Below are positions 1-8,811 of a stretch of DNA of 64,000 bases, piece by piece. The stretch covers positions 1 to 64,000 of the forward strand of contig JAUXTT010000039.1 in the NCBI GenBank assembly GCA_030684395.1, written 5' to 3'. The DNA is from Bacteroidota bacterium (GTDB taxonomy: Bacteria > Bacteroidota > Bacteroidia > B-17B0 > Aurantibacillaceae). A program made the translations under genes and the position numbers. The notes under the pieces are model-generated. The model had not been told where the DNA came from. It did not search any database and worked only from the letters and a program-made list of their open reading frames with translations. The first letter of the stretch is position 1, and each line of letters begins with the position of its first letter.

Positions 1-1070
1 TTTGCAGCATCTTCTGCCGCTTTCTTTTTAGCTTCTGTATCTGCTTTGGCTTTTGCATCAGCATCTGCCTTAGCTTTTGCAGCTTCTTCCGCCGCTTTAG
101 CTTTTGCATCAGCGTCAGCTTTCGCCTTAGCCTCTGCATCCATTTTTGCTTTATTTGCAGCATCTTCTGCCGCTTTCTTTTTAGCTTCTGCATCTGCTTT
201 GGCTTTTGCATCAGCATCAGCTTTAGCTTTTGCAGCTTCTTCCGCCGCTTTAGCTTTTGCATCAGCGTCAGCTTTTGCCTTAGCATCCGCATCTGCCTTG
301 GCTTTTGCTGCGGCTTCATCAGCGGCTTTCTTTTTAGCATCAGCGTCAGCTTTTGCCTTAGCTTCTGCTTCCGCTTTTGCTTTCGCGGCAGCTTCATCAG
401 CTGCTTTCTTTTTAGTGTCCGCCTCTGCTTTGGCTTTTGCCTCTGCATCCGCCTTAGCTTTAGCGTCCGCCTCTGCTTTTGCCTTAGCTTCTGTTTCTGC
501 CTTGGCTTTCGCTTCTGCTTCTGCTTTCGCTTTTGCCGCAGCTTCGTCTGCAGCCTTCTTTTTGGCTTCTGCCTCTGCTTTGGCCTTAGCATCCGCTTCT
601 GCTTTTGCCTTAGCTTCTGCTTCTACCTTAGCTTTAGCGTCTGCTTCTACCTTAGCTTTAGCGTCTGCCTCTGCTTTTGCTTTCGCTTCTGCCTCTGCCT
701 TAGCTTTAGCATCCGCTTCTGCTTTTGCCTTAGCTTCTGCTTCTGCCTTAGCTTTAGCGTCCGCCTCTGCTTTTGCTTTCGCTTCTGCATCTGCTTTCGC
801 TTTTGCCGCAGCTTCGTCCGCAGCCTTCTTTTTGGCTTCTGCTTCTGCTTTCGCCTTAGCGTCTGCCTCTGCCTTAGCTTTGGCATCCGCTTCTGCTTTT
901 GCCTTAGCTTCTGCTTCTGCCTTAGCTTTAGCGTCCGCCTCTGCTTTTGCTTTCGCTTCTGCCTCTGCTTTCGCTTTTGATGCAGCTTCGTCCGCAGCTT
1001 TTTTCTTGGCCTCCTCTTCTGCTTTCTTTTTGGCTTCTGCATCTGCTTTCGCTTTTGCCTCATCTGCCTT
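1..1070. repeat. Degenerate tandem repeat tract encoding Ala/Lys/Glu helix
   Basis: About 1.07 kb of hexamer-like units (variants of GCTTCT, GCTTTT and GCCTTA on the plus strand) that encode alternating Ala-charged dipeptides on the minus strand. Longer units recur: the block GCCGCAGCTTCGTC then GCAGCCTTCTTTTTGG appears near 537 and again near 807, about 270 bp apart, with diverged copies near 310, 390 and 980. The tract makes long artificial open frames on both strands. Confidence 0.9.
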
Positions 1071-1739
1071 TAATTTTTGGACTTCTGCAATTTTATCTTT
1101 TGGAAATACTTCCTGTGGTTTTAATCCGGAAGCCTCGGTATATAAAGCAATGGCACCATCATAGTCTTTTTTTGAAAGGGCTTTTTCTCCATTTTTTAAA
1201 GCTGCCTGATAATTTTTCTCCAAATTTTTCAATCGATCAAGTGCCGCTTTTTCTGCTTCAAAAACTGACTCTTGCGCTGCTTGCATTTGTTCAAGGTATG
1301 GTTTGTCAAATTCAAATTTGTCTTTAACATTATCAAAGTAAAATTTATTCATTGGTTGGTTATACAATGAATAATCCACACCATCAATTTTTTTTCTGAT
1401 TCCTACAGTAGCTTCAAATTTATTGAATGGTGCATTGGCTCTCTCAGCTGTGATACCTTTTGTTGAAACAAGAAATTTTTTAGTGATACAGCCTACTTTG
1501 CTTATTGAAATTGTAAAATCGCCATTGAGTGGAAGCTGGGCCATATATTTCCCATCTGCACTTGTTGTAATAGTATTTATTACTTTAGATCCCTGATAAA
1601 TTTGAATGACTGCACCACCTGTGGGTCCGCTTTCATCCTCTATCTTACCTTCCAAACCAGCTTGATAGGGTTGGGAGAAAGAACTAAGGCAAAAAATAAG
1701 TGAAAAAAACAGAAATATGCCGGAAATAAATTTTTTCAT
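1..1739 (-). CDS. Secreted Ala/Lys/Glu-repeat protein with carboxypeptidase-like regulatory domain (3' end outside window)
   Basis: Open from ATG at 1739 to the window edge (about 579 codons seen, no stop), so the C-terminus is missing. Residues 1-23 are a signal peptide ending near SSFSQ. Residues about 25-95 (EGKIEDESGPTGGAVIQIY, then SADGKYMAQLPLNGDFTISI) look like the carboxypeptidase regulatory-like beta domain common in Bacteroidota surface proteins. A short TPR-like helix (KKDYDGAIALYTEAS) follows near residue 200. From about residue 222 the protein is almost only A, K, E and D in AKAEAKAKADA-type runs punctuated by KKKAADEAA blocks, as in TolA-like or stalk-forming helices. It is divergent from the oxidoreductase at 1808. 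The function is unknown; an OmpA-like or other C-terminal domain could lie outside the window. The reading frame is certain, the role is not. Confidence 0.85.
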   Translation of the reverse strand, partial: MKKFISGIFLFFSLIFCLSSFSQPYQAGLEGKIEDESGPTGGAVIQIYQGSKVINTITTSADGKYMAQLPLNGDFTISISKVGCITKKFLVSTKGITAERANAPFNKFEATVGIRKKIDGVDYSLYNQPMNKFYFDNVKDKFEFDKPYLEQMQAAQESVFEAEKAALDRLKNLEKNYQAALKNGEKALSKKDYDGAIALYTEASGLKPQEVFPKDKIAEVQKLKADEAKAKADAEAKKKAEEEAKKKAADEAASKAKAEAEAKAKAEADAKAKAEAEAKAKAEADAKAKAEADAKAKAEAEAKKKAADEAAAKAKADAEAKAKAEADAKAKAEAEAKAKAEADAKAKAEAEAKAKAEADAKAKVEADAKAKVEAEAKAKAEADAKAKAEAEAKKKAADEAAAKAKAEAEAKAKAETEAKAKAEADAKAKADAEAKAKAEADTKKKAADEAAAKAKAEAEAKAKADADAKKKAADEAAAKAKADADAKAKADADAKAKAAEEAAKAKADADAKAKADAEAKKKAAEDAANKAKMDAEAKAKADADAKAKAAEEAAKAKADADAKAKADTEAKKKAAEDAA

Positions 1740-1807
1740 AGGTAAGTCAAACAAGAAGTAAATTTACTAATATTGTTCGGATTGAACCAAATTTTGTACC
1801 ATTTTAT

Positions 1808-2938
1808 ATGAATCTTAGTTATTGGGAATTAAAGGAATTTTTCAACAAAGCCGACCTTTGTGTTATTGGAAGTGGAATTGTTGGGCTCAATGCCGCTATA
1901 AACTATAAACAACAATTTCCAAAGCACAGGGTGGTGGTGCTTGAGCGTGGAATTTTACCGGCAGGGGCAAGCACAAAAAATGCTGGCTTCGCTTGTTTTG
2001 GAAGTGTGTCTGAGTTGCTTTCTGATATAAAATCCTCTAACGAAAAGATGGTTTGGGACACAGTTGAATTACGTTATAAAGGTTTAGCAAGATTGCGTGA
2101 AATTTTGGGTGATAAACAAATTGACTATAAAAATTGGGGTGGCTTTGAGGTTTTCGATAGTAAAATAGGATTTGAGAAATGTATGGAAGTGATTCCATAT
2201 TTTAACCTGCAGGTAAAAAGTATTACGAAAAACCAATTTACATATAAGAACAATAAAAACACTATAAAAAAATCAGGTTTAGCCGGAGTAAAGTATTGTA
2301 TCGAAAATTGTGAAGAGGGGCAGATTGATACCGGAAAAATGATGAGAAATTTGCTTGCACTAGCGTACAGTAAAGATATTAGTGTTTTGAATGGCTTGGA
2401 TGTAAATAAAATAATAGACAGGGGAGATGAATGTACGCTAATTTTGAATGGTGGGGTTGAGTTAAAAAGTAAAAATGTAATTGTTGCAACTAATGGATTT
2501 GCGAGGAAACTTTTAAGGCATAAGGATGTGAAACCTGCCCGGGCACAGGTTCTGGTAACAAAGGAGATAGAGGGATTGAAATTAAGGGGGGCTTTTCATT
2601 ATGATCAGGGCTTCTACTATTTCAGGAATGTTGGAAAGCGCGTTTTATTTGGTGGCGGAAGAAATCTTGATTTAAAAGGAGAAGAAACCATGGAATTTGG
2701 GCTAACTGATCAAATTCAAAATAAATTGGAAGAAATGCTCCGAACTATGATATTGCCTGAACATAAATTTAAAATAGAACACAGGTGGAGCGGAATTATG
2801 GGTGTTGGTAAAGAGAAAAAACCAATAGTAGAGCACGTATCTCCTAATGTTGTTTGCGCCGTAAGAATGGGTGGAATGGGTGTTGCAATTGGGAGTTTGG
2901 TGGGAGAAATGGCAGTAGAGGAATTGTTGAAACCCTAA
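1808..2938 (+). CDS. FAD-dependent oxidoreductase, DAO (glycine/D-amino-acid oxidase) family
   Basis: 376 aa. The N-terminal dinucleotide fold is clear: GSGIVG at residues 21-26, an acidic residue at the end of beta-2 (VVVLERG, E46), then GASTKNAGF at 53-61, the usual FAD-contacting segment of the DAO family. The C-terminal GMGVAIGSLVGEMA is the second FAD-binding motif of these enzymes. No signal peptide or membrane helix, so probably cytosolic. Substrate unknown; the family oxidises secondary or primary amines of amino acids and related compounds. Its 3' end overlaps the convergent barrel gene by 4 bp. It stands alone on its strand. Confidence 0.85.
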   Translation: MNLSYWELKEFFNKADLCVIGSGIVGLNAAINYKQQFPKHRVVVLERGILPAGASTKNAGFACFGSVSELLSDIKSSNEKMVWDTVELRYKGLARLREILGDKQIDYKNWGGFEVFDSKIGFEKCMEVIPYFNLQVKSITKNQFTYKNNKNTIKKSGLAGVKYCIENCEEGQIDTGKMMRNLLALAYSKDISVLNGLDVNKIIDRGDECTLILNGGVELKSKNVIVATNGFARKLLRHKDVKPARAQVLVTKEIEGLKLRGAFHYDQGFYYFRNVGKRVLFGGGRNLDLKGEETMEFGLTDQIQNKLEEMLRTMILPEHKFKIEHRWSGIMGVGKEKKPIVEHVSPNVVCAVRMGGMGVAIGSLVGEMAVEELLKP

Positions 2939-4578
2939 AAATCTCTGTAAGAATTATATAAATTAGTTTTTATGCCTGCATAAATAAATGGTGTTTGCCT
3001 GTCAAAGCCTTTTTCGTTTTTATAAACACGTTGAATTAGCCCGGCTTCAAATCGTAAATTCCAATCCGCTATTATATAAAAGGTGTAACGTAACTCAGCC
3101 TGTATAAAAGTTGTTTTTACTCCCTGTCCTGTATAGTGACCAAGATCCTTATCATATTTTGGCCGTTGTGTATAGCTAAGAAATATATTTTGCCCCATAC
3201 TTATGTCAGAACCGGTAGTGTCTTTTCCGATCTCTGCATAAATAAGTTTCCCATCCAGTCTGTAACGATGATGTCTATAGCTTAAAATTCCAATAGTTTC
3301 TTTAAAGTTGGCGCCAAACGGGTGAGCCAGAGGTTGATTGTAATGCGTGTAGGATTGTTGAGGGCTTCCATGGGAGTAAGTGTAAGGCCGGACATAATTG
3401 AATTCACCTTGCAGGCTAAGTTTTTTTATTCCAAATGCATCAACATATTTTGCTCCCAGTTGAAATCCTTGTTTGTTTGCCCACCATCCGTTACCGGATC
3501 TTATTTCCTTTAAATAGAATTCATCAATTGCAACTTGTCCATATAATTTGAAACGTTTTGCAATGTTTGCTTTAAAGTTAAAACCAAGCATTGCATTGTC
3601 GCTGGATCCCAGTGAATATTCAACCGGTCGGAAAAAAATTACAGGATTCAGGTAATTGGCATCAAAACCGCGATTCCTTGTTGTGTCGGTGCCTTGCCAC
3701 ATGATATTTTCAAATAAAGAAAAATTCAGATTTTTTGTTGCATTCCAACTGAGGTAATGAAAAGTTCCAAATTTATTTTTGAAATCTTGTTTAATTCCAT
3801 TGGATGCACCTACGTCATAAAACCATGAATACCAGACACTGTATTGCAAGTGCCAGATGTTTAATGTTGTTTTGAAATAGGGGTAGTTGGTGGCAACATC
3901 GCTTAACAAAAGCGAACGGTACCCATCTCCAATAAAATGTTTGTCTTTACCAATCTGGAAGTTGATAAAATTCTTTGGTGAATAGGAAAGGTAGCCCGAG
4001 AAATTATTGAAGCTGTATTTTCTGAAAGCATTGTTTAGCGTGTCTTTTGTGTCAGAATACGCAATTCCCATTCCGGGAACAATGCCGTATGATTCTATTA
4101 GCGTGTCTGTAAAATTTGGTGTACTGATGTATCCGGCAATATATTGAGCAGCTATTGAAAGTTTTCTGTTTACATCAGCACGGATGTAGAGTCCACCGCT
4201 CGTTTCATTAACGTTGCGCTTATAGAGCATATCGTAACCTTGTTCTATGTTTATCTGAGGTAGTATTTGAAGTGCAAGAATTTTTTTATATTTTGGAGTG
4301 TCACACACATTTTTTGAGAGAAAATAATTGTGCAATTTCATGTGCTTGTATTGAATATCCAATTCATTGAGATCATTAACGGATACACCAATATAAGGTT
4401 TAAGAGATGAATGAAAAGTATAGTTAGGGTGTTTGATATAATAATCATCAACAGGATTAAGAATGTCGTTGTTCAGAAACGAATTTTTCGATAATGCCCC
4501 CGGAATGGTTTGAGCAAAGACCTCATTTACGCCGGGTAAAAGGAAAACAGAAAAAATTAAAATTAAAATGTTCTTCAT
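2935..4578 (-). CDS. Wzi/RemB-like outer-membrane beta-barrel protein (copy 1)
   Basis: 547 aa from ATG 4578. An in-frame start at 4599 would overlap the upstream gene, but an AAGGAG ribosome-binding site lies 7 nt before 4578, so I choose that. Signal peptide 1-23 (ends NEVFAQ). The segment GKDKHFIGDGYRSLLLSD at about 210-227, followed by alternating aromatic beta strands to the C-terminus, matches the capsule-assembly Wzi / gliding RemB-like barrels of Bacteroidota, which retain or organise surface polysaccharide at the outer membrane. It is the last gene of the 9.9-2.9 kb polysaccharide operon, 4 nt behind the sugar-phosphate transferase. It is a distant paralogue of the protein at 5705-7294. 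The family assignment is by motif; motility versus capsule cannot be decided here. Confidence 0.75.
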   Translation of the reverse strand: MKNILILIFSVFLLPGVNEVFAQTIPGALSKNSFLNNDILNPVDDYYIKHPNYTFHSSLKPYIGVSVNDLNELDIQYKHMKLHNYFLSKNVCDTPKYKKILALQILPQINIEQGYDMLYKRNVNETSGGLYIRADVNRKLSIAAQYIAGYISTPNFTDTLIESYGIVPGMGIAYSDTKDTLNNAFRKYSFNNFSGYLSYSPKNFINFQIGKDKHFIGDGYRSLLLSDVATNYPYFKTTLNIWHLQYSVWYSWFYDVGASNGIKQDFKNKFGTFHYLSWNATKNLNFSLFENIMWQGTDTTRNRGFDANYLNPVIFFRPVEYSLGSSDNAMLGFNFKANIAKRFKLYGQVAIDEFYLKEIRSGNGWWANKQGFQLGAKYVDAFGIKKLSLQGEFNYVRPYTYSHGSPQQSYTHYNQPLAHPFGANFKETIGILSYRHHRYRLDGKLIYAEIGKDTTGSDISMGQNIFLSYTQRPKYDKDLGHYTGQGVKTTFIQAELRYTFYIIADWNLRFEAGLIQRVYKNEKGFDRQTPFIYAGIKTNLYNSYRDF

Positions 4579-4582
4579 ACCG

Positions 4583-5701
4583 TTACTCCTTAAATTCAAT
4601 AGTTGTTTGTTTAGAAGGATTCTTTGACCGGTATATCAATTGCAAAATAACAGCGCATAAAGCAGTAAATCCTACAACGATCAATAAAGCAACACTTGGA
4701 TCGAGGAAGTATGATAATAAGGAGATGCCAATGGTGAAAATACTGAATACATAAACCCAAATTACAGTACCAAGATGTCCTAATCCACAATCCATTAAAC
4801 GATGATGTAAATGATTCCTGTCTGCAGAGAACGGAGAAACACCTTTTGTTGCTCTAACCACAAAAACCCTGAGTGTATCAGCTAAAGGATATATCAGTGT
4901 TGCAATTGCAAAAACAGGTTTTGAAATATTGATGAGATCGTTATTAATTTTTTCGGCAGGGTACTCTATTACTTTAATACAGAGGATACACATTAACAAG
5001 CCAATAGTCAATGATCCTGAATCACCCATAAAAATTTTGGCAGGGGAGAAATTGAAAACTAAAAAACCAAGTAGTGCTCCGGCTAAAGCAACCGATAAAG
5101 AGGCATAAACATAATCGTTTGCAATAATGAACCATCCGGCAAAGGACGCGGCTGCAATGAATCCTACACCTCCGGCTAAACCATCTACACCATCAATTAA
5201 ATTAAAAGCATTCACAACAACAATGTAGGTAAACAAAGATAAAAACACACTTGCCCAATAAGGCAATTCGTAAACTCCGAAAATTCCGTGCAGCCCTGTT
5301 ATACGAACGTTTCCTATTAGCACTAATATTAAACCTACTAATACATGCGCAACCAGTTTTTTAATAGGTGCAGTTCCAATAATGTCATCTTTTATTCCAA
5401 CAAAAAAGAGCACGATAGAAGTAGCTACTATCAATTTAAATTCGGTTAAATATTGATTAACGCTGATTAACTCTTCCATGTCTTTTAACTGCCCGAAATC
5501 AATCTTATACCACAAGGAAAATGAGAATAAGGTAGCAGCAAAAATAATCACCCCTCCAATGGTGGGAACAATACGTTTGTGAATTTTTCTTCCACCCGGC
5601 TCATCAAACAAACGCTTAAGTATGGCAACTTTTATCAGAGGCGGAGTTGAATACAACACCACAAAAAAAGCTGTAGCAAAAACTAATAATAGTGTTATCA
5701 T
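4583..5701 (-). CDS. Undecaprenyl-phosphate sugar-1-phosphate transferase (WecA/TagO/MraY family)
   Basis: 372 aa, about ten hydrophobic segments. Family signatures are in order: DDIIG (105-109), NAFNLIDGVDGL (164-175), FMGDSGS (224-230) and HLHHRL (297-302). These are the catalytic Asp residues and His-rich loop of polyprenyl-phosphate N-acetylhexosamine-1-phosphate transferases. The enzyme sits in the inner membrane and starts a glycan by moving a HexNAc-1-P from its UDP form to undecaprenyl phosphate. It is placed between two Wzi-like barrels and downstream of the GDP-fucose genes, so an O-antigen or capsule role is more likely than peptidoglycan. MraY would normally sit in the mur/fts cluster, which is absent. 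Which sugar is used is not visible. Confidence 0.9.
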   Translation of the reverse strand: MITLLLVFATAFFVVLYSTPPLIKVAILKRLFDEPGGRKIHKRIVPTIGGVIIFAATLFSFSLWYKIDFGQLKDMEELISVNQYLTEFKLIVATSIVLFFVGIKDDIIGTAPIKKLVAHVLVGLILVLIGNVRITGLHGIFGVYELPYWASVFLSLFTYIVVVNAFNLIDGVDGLAGGVGFIAAASFAGWFIIANDYVYASLSVALAGALLGFLVFNFSPAKIFMGDSGSLTIGLLMCILCIKVIEYPAEKINNDLINISKPVFAIATLIYPLADTLRVFVVRATKGVSPFSADRNHLHHRLMDCGLGHLGTVIWVYVFSIFTIGISLLSYFLDPSVALLIVVGFTALCAVILQLIYRSKNPSKQTTIEFKE

Positions 5702-5704
5702 AAT

Positions 5705-7294
5705 TTAAAAGTCGAAATAAGTATTATAAAGTGATGTTTTGAAGCTAACATATATCATTTGATCGTATGCTCCTTTCTTAAAAAGTTGTTTAAGTGACAA
5801 TGTATTGAAATTACGTGATAAAGCACCAATTGAAATATTCATATTTGTTTTTGGATTAACAATAACCGATAATTTTGTATCCAGCGAGGTTATGTACTTT
5901 CTTTGAATTGCAGTAGCGCTGTTGAATGAGTAAAACAGAAAATTTCCTTTTCCGCTAAACATAATTCTTTTGAAGCGGTATGCCGCAATCCCTACAAGTT
6001 CATTTCCATTCTCCCCATAGGCAGGAAGCGTTAGAAGATTACTGTAGTGGCTGTAATTTGTGATACAGTTTTTTGAGTTTATTGCATAAAGATTGTTTCT
6101 ATACATATTTAATTCGCCCTGAATAAAAAGATTCTTCAAAGTAAAAGCATCGAACCATTTAATGCCACCTTGTATGCCATAACCTGTTTTGTTATCATAT
6201 AATGTTTTTTTTCCGTCAAAAGCGTACTGAGCGTATAATTGCAGGTTTCGTAATATTTTAATGTTTAGGTCGGCGCCTAAAACAATTTTAGGGTGAGAAT
6301 CAAAACCGTAAATTGCAGTACTGGTATAAATAAGCGGGTTTACAAAATCAAGTCCGACATTTAATTTGTTACGGGCATCGGAGGGCTGCCAAACGATTCC
6401 CTGGAATGCTGCAATACTAAAGCGTTTGTGAGGGGTCCAACTAATGTATTGATAAGAGAAAGGTTTTTTCTGTAATAACACCTCGGTTCCCGGTGGAGTA
6501 TATTGTGAAGTATTTGCATTAGCGGTAGCACTTGTATTCATTAATAAGGCATAAGTGCTTGTGTATTTGATATGTGCTTTGTCAATGTTGAAATCAAAAC
6601 GGGCATAAGGATAATTAAAACTTTGGTCGCTTAGGAGAAGTGAACGGTATCCATTTCCGATTTTTTGTTTCCCGTGACCTAAATATATTTCAAAACATTT
6701 GGCAGGTTTCCACCAAAGTACACCTGAAGCCATAGCGTAGTCGTAACCTGTTTTTTTGAAAGTTTTCCAGCGGCCTTGCCCTAAAACCTCTTTACTGTTT
6801 ATTACCGCATCATCTATGTATGATAAAAAAGTAGATTGATTTTCTATAAATGCGGTTTCAAAATAAAAATTGTTGTTTACGCCAAATCGGGCAATAATGC
6901 CTCTTGTGTTCGTATAACAGGTTGAAGCATCAACCTCATTGGTTTTTCCGTATTGAAAATTGAAAAGAGGATCGGCACTAAAGCGAAAACGATTTACTTC
7001 CCCGGCAAGTGTGTCCAATTTATCTACGATGACGAGGTTGTCTTGAAAACATTTGCGGGCAAACCATTTTCTTGACTCTTTGTAAAAATTAGTCTTATCA
7101 AAATCAATGGGTTGAATATTCCTGTTTGGAAACAAGGAGGTACTTTGCAATGTGTCTTTTGAAAACAAGGTATAAGTTGAAGCATTTTTATATTGATCAA
7201 AAATGTATTCCTGAGGAAAGAGTAGGGTTTGTGAAAAGGAATAAAGTGAGCTTAAAAAGCACAATAAAAAAAGTATATTGATTTTAGCTCTCAA
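5705..7294 (-). CDS. Wzi/RemB-like outer-membrane beta-barrel protein (copy 2)
   Basis: 529 aa with signal peptide 1-22 (ends LYSFSQ). It contains GHGKQKIGNGYRSLLLSD at about 206-223 followed by FNYPYARFDFNI, the same landmark as in the protein at 2935-4578 (FIGDGYRSLLLSD, NYPYFKT), and a long strand-rich C-terminal half ending in YVSFKTSLYNTYFDF. Ending on an aromatic residue is usual for outer-membrane barrels; the paralogue ends similarly (TNLYNSYRDF). The stop lies 3 nt before the start of the sugar-phosphate transferase and the start is 4 nt after the GDP-fucose synthase stop, so it is translationally packed in the operon. It probably acts at the outer membrane in surface polysaccharide attachment or in gliding. 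Confidence 0.75.
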   Translation of the reverse strand: MRAKINILFLLCFLSSLYSFSQTLLFPQEYIFDQYKNASTYTLFSKDTLQSTSLFPNRNIQPIDFDKTNFYKESRKWFARKCFQDNLVIVDKLDTLAGEVNRFRFSADPLFNFQYGKTNEVDASTCYTNTRGIIARFGVNNNFYFETAFIENQSTFLSYIDDAVINSKEVLGQGRWKTFKKTGYDYAMASGVLWWKPAKCFEIYLGHGKQKIGNGYRSLLLSDQSFNYPYARFDFNIDKAHIKYTSTYALLMNTSATANANTSQYTPPGTEVLLQKKPFSYQYISWTPHKRFSIAAFQGIVWQPSDARNKLNVGLDFVNPLIYTSTAIYGFDSHPKIVLGADLNIKILRNLQLYAQYAFDGKKTLYDNKTGYGIQGGIKWFDAFTLKNLFIQGELNMYRNNLYAINSKNCITNYSHYSNLLTLPAYGENGNELVGIAAYRFKRIMFSGKGNFLFYSFNSATAIQRKYITSLDTKLSVIVNPKTNMNISIGALSRNFNTLSLKQLFKKGAYDQMIYVSFKTSLYNTYFDF

Positions 7295-7298
7295 AATA

Positions 7299-8240
7299 TT
7301 AGTAAACTTTTACTCCGTGCTTTTCTTTGAATTCTTCATAAACCTGTTTTACTCCTTCTTCCAGATTTATTTTATGTTTCCACCCCAGGCTATGCAAGTA
7401 TGATACATCCATTAGTTTTCGTGGAGTACCGTCAGGTTTGCTTGTATCGAAAACCAATTCCCCTTCATAGCCGGCTGTTTTTTTGATAAGCAGAGCAAGA
7501 TCTTTAATACTGATGTCAGACCCTGTTCCAATGTTTACAAATTTTTCACCATCATAGCTATGCATCAAATAAACACAGGCATCGGCCATATCGTTTGCAT
7601 GCATAAATTCACGCATTGGAGTGCCTGTTCCCCAAATAGTAACTGTTGGAGAATTAGTTTCTTTAGCGTCGCTGATCTTACGAATCAATGCCGGTAAAAC
7701 GTGTGAGTTGTTGAGGTCATAGTTATCGTTTTGTCCGTAAAGGTTTGTTGGCATCACTGAAATGAAATTGCAATTGTATTGTCTGTGGTAGGATTCACAC
7801 ATTTTTATTCCTGCAATTTTTGCAATAGCGTAGGGTTCATTGGTTTGTTCTAATTCTCCTGTAAGGAGATATTCCTCTTTCAGTGGTTGAGGAGCAAATT
7901 TCGGATAGATGCAAGAAGAGCCAAGGAACATTAATTTTTTTACGCCGAATTTATAAGCGGCATGAATTACATTACTCTGAACCATAATGTTTTCATAAAT
8001 AAAATCAGCTCTGAAAGTATTGTTTGCATGAATGCCACCCACTTTTGCTGCAGCCAAAAAAACATGCTCTGGTTTTTCTGTTTCAAAGAATTTTTCTACT
8101 GCTGCCTGATTACGAAGATCAAGTTCGGAAGAGCTTCTTTCTATCAGGTTAGTGTAACCACGATTTAATAAGTTTCTGTGAATTGCACTTCCCACCATTC
8201 CCCGGTGGCCTGCAACGTATATTTTAGCGTTTAACTCCAT
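7299..8240 (-). CDS. fcl: GDP-L-fucose synthase
   Basis: 313 aa, an extended SDR enzyme converting GDP-4-keto-6-deoxy-mannose to GDP-L-fucose (epimerase and NADPH reductase in one site). NADP-binding GHRGMVGS at 11-18; GSSCIYPK at 107-114 with the catalytic Ser and Cys region; Y137-x3-K141 in [10 protein letters not shown]; length as for E. coli Fcl/WcaG. It works with Gmd, encoded upstream at 8812-9900 on the same strand, although an unrelated small gene separates them. Cytosolic; it supplies fucose for the glycan made by this operon. Confidence 0.95.
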   Translation of the reverse strand: MELNAKIYVAGHRGMVGSAIHRNLLNRGYTNLIERSSSELDLRNQAAVEKFFETEKPEHVFLAAAKVGGIHANNTFRADFIYENIMVQSNVIHAAYKFGVKKLMFLGSSCIYPKFAPQPLKEEYLLTGELEQTNEPYAIAKIAGIKMCESYHRQYNCNFISVMPTNLYGQNDNYDLNNSHVLPALIRKISDAKETNSPTVTIWGTGTPMREFMHANDMADACVYLMHSYDGEKFVNIGTGSDISIKDLALLIKKTAGYEGELVFDTSKPDGTPRKLMDVSYLHSLGWKHKINLEEGVKQVYEEFKEKHGVKVY

Positions 8241-8282
8241 TTGTGTTTTATCACTAAAATGTTCATTTTCTTCATTATTTAA

Positions 8283-8786
8283 AATTGATAATTGAAAAGT
8301 GAACAGTTTAAATGTTTTTATTTCGTTTATTTAACTATAATTTGATTCGTTAGCTTGTTATCGTTTGGTGATTTTATTTTCTGAAGCAGTTTTTGCAGAC
8401 TTCGTAAAAATATTTACTAATTCTGTAACTTCTTTTATTGCAAGAATTAGTTTTTCCTTATCGCTGAAATACTCTCTTCTTTCAATTATTGTTAAACAAA
8501 TTTTACTTTCTTTTAATTCTTTCAAACAGATTTTTATTTTATGAATAAAATCATTTCTTGATTCTGCAAACTGTGCTTCGCCATAATTAAGTGCTGGAGA
8601 AGTACCGGATCGCATTAATTGATCTCCTAAATGATTGCATGAACGTTTACCCGGTAAATTGTCAGAGATTTCGAGAATTAAAACAGCAAAATCTATTAAT
8701 CTGTTTTCCAGATTTAATGTTTTAACCGATTTTGCATTTACAACTTCCATTTTCAATTATAAATTTTCACTTTTCAATGATCAATT
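8283..8786. repeat. 21-bp inverted repeats bracketing the four-helix-bundle gene
   Basis: The plus strand reads AATTGATAATTGAAAAGTGA from 8283 (arm 8283-8303). The reverse complement with one mismatch is at 8766-8786. The arms enclose exactly the 8358-8750 gene with its leader and trailer, between fcl and gmd, which are usually adjacent. This looks like the boundary of an inserted unit. Confidence 0.7.
8358..8750 (-). CDS. Four-helix-bundle protein (S23 / Avd-like family)
   Basis: 130 aa from ATG 8750 (a TTG two codons earlier is also open). The motif GDQLMRSGTSPALNYGEAQ followed by FIHKIKICLKELKES and REYF is characteristic of the small four-helix proteins first known from 23S rRNA intervening sequences (S23) and related to the Avd protein of diversity-generating retroelements. 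Such proteins bind nucleic acid in the Avd case; most have no known function. It interrupts the gmd-fcl pair and is bracketed by 21-bp inverted repeats. No reverse transcriptase or rRNA is nearby, so it is neither a DGR nor an rRNA insertion here. Confidence 0.85.
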   Translation of the reverse strand: MEVVNAKSVKTLNLENRLIDFAVLILEISDNLPGKRSCNHLGDQLMRSGTSPALNYGEAQFAESRNDFIHKIKICLKELKESKICLTIIERREYFSDKEKLILAIKEVTELVNIFTKSAKTASENKITKR

Positions 8787-8811
8787 GAGTTTATCCCAAA
8801 TGTGTATGGGT

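Noticed and set aside
46..1164. Long plus-strand open frame of Ala/Ser/Phe repeats, and a Lys/Arg/Gln-rich minus frame at 647-1063
   Set aside because: Both are other-frame readings of the Ala/Lys/Glu repeat gene on the minus strand, which has a signal peptide, a domain and normal codon use.
8358..8750. Diversity-generating retroelement accessory protein (Avd)
   Set aside because: No reverse transcriptase, template repeat or variable repeat is present nearby; the protein is only Avd/S23-like.
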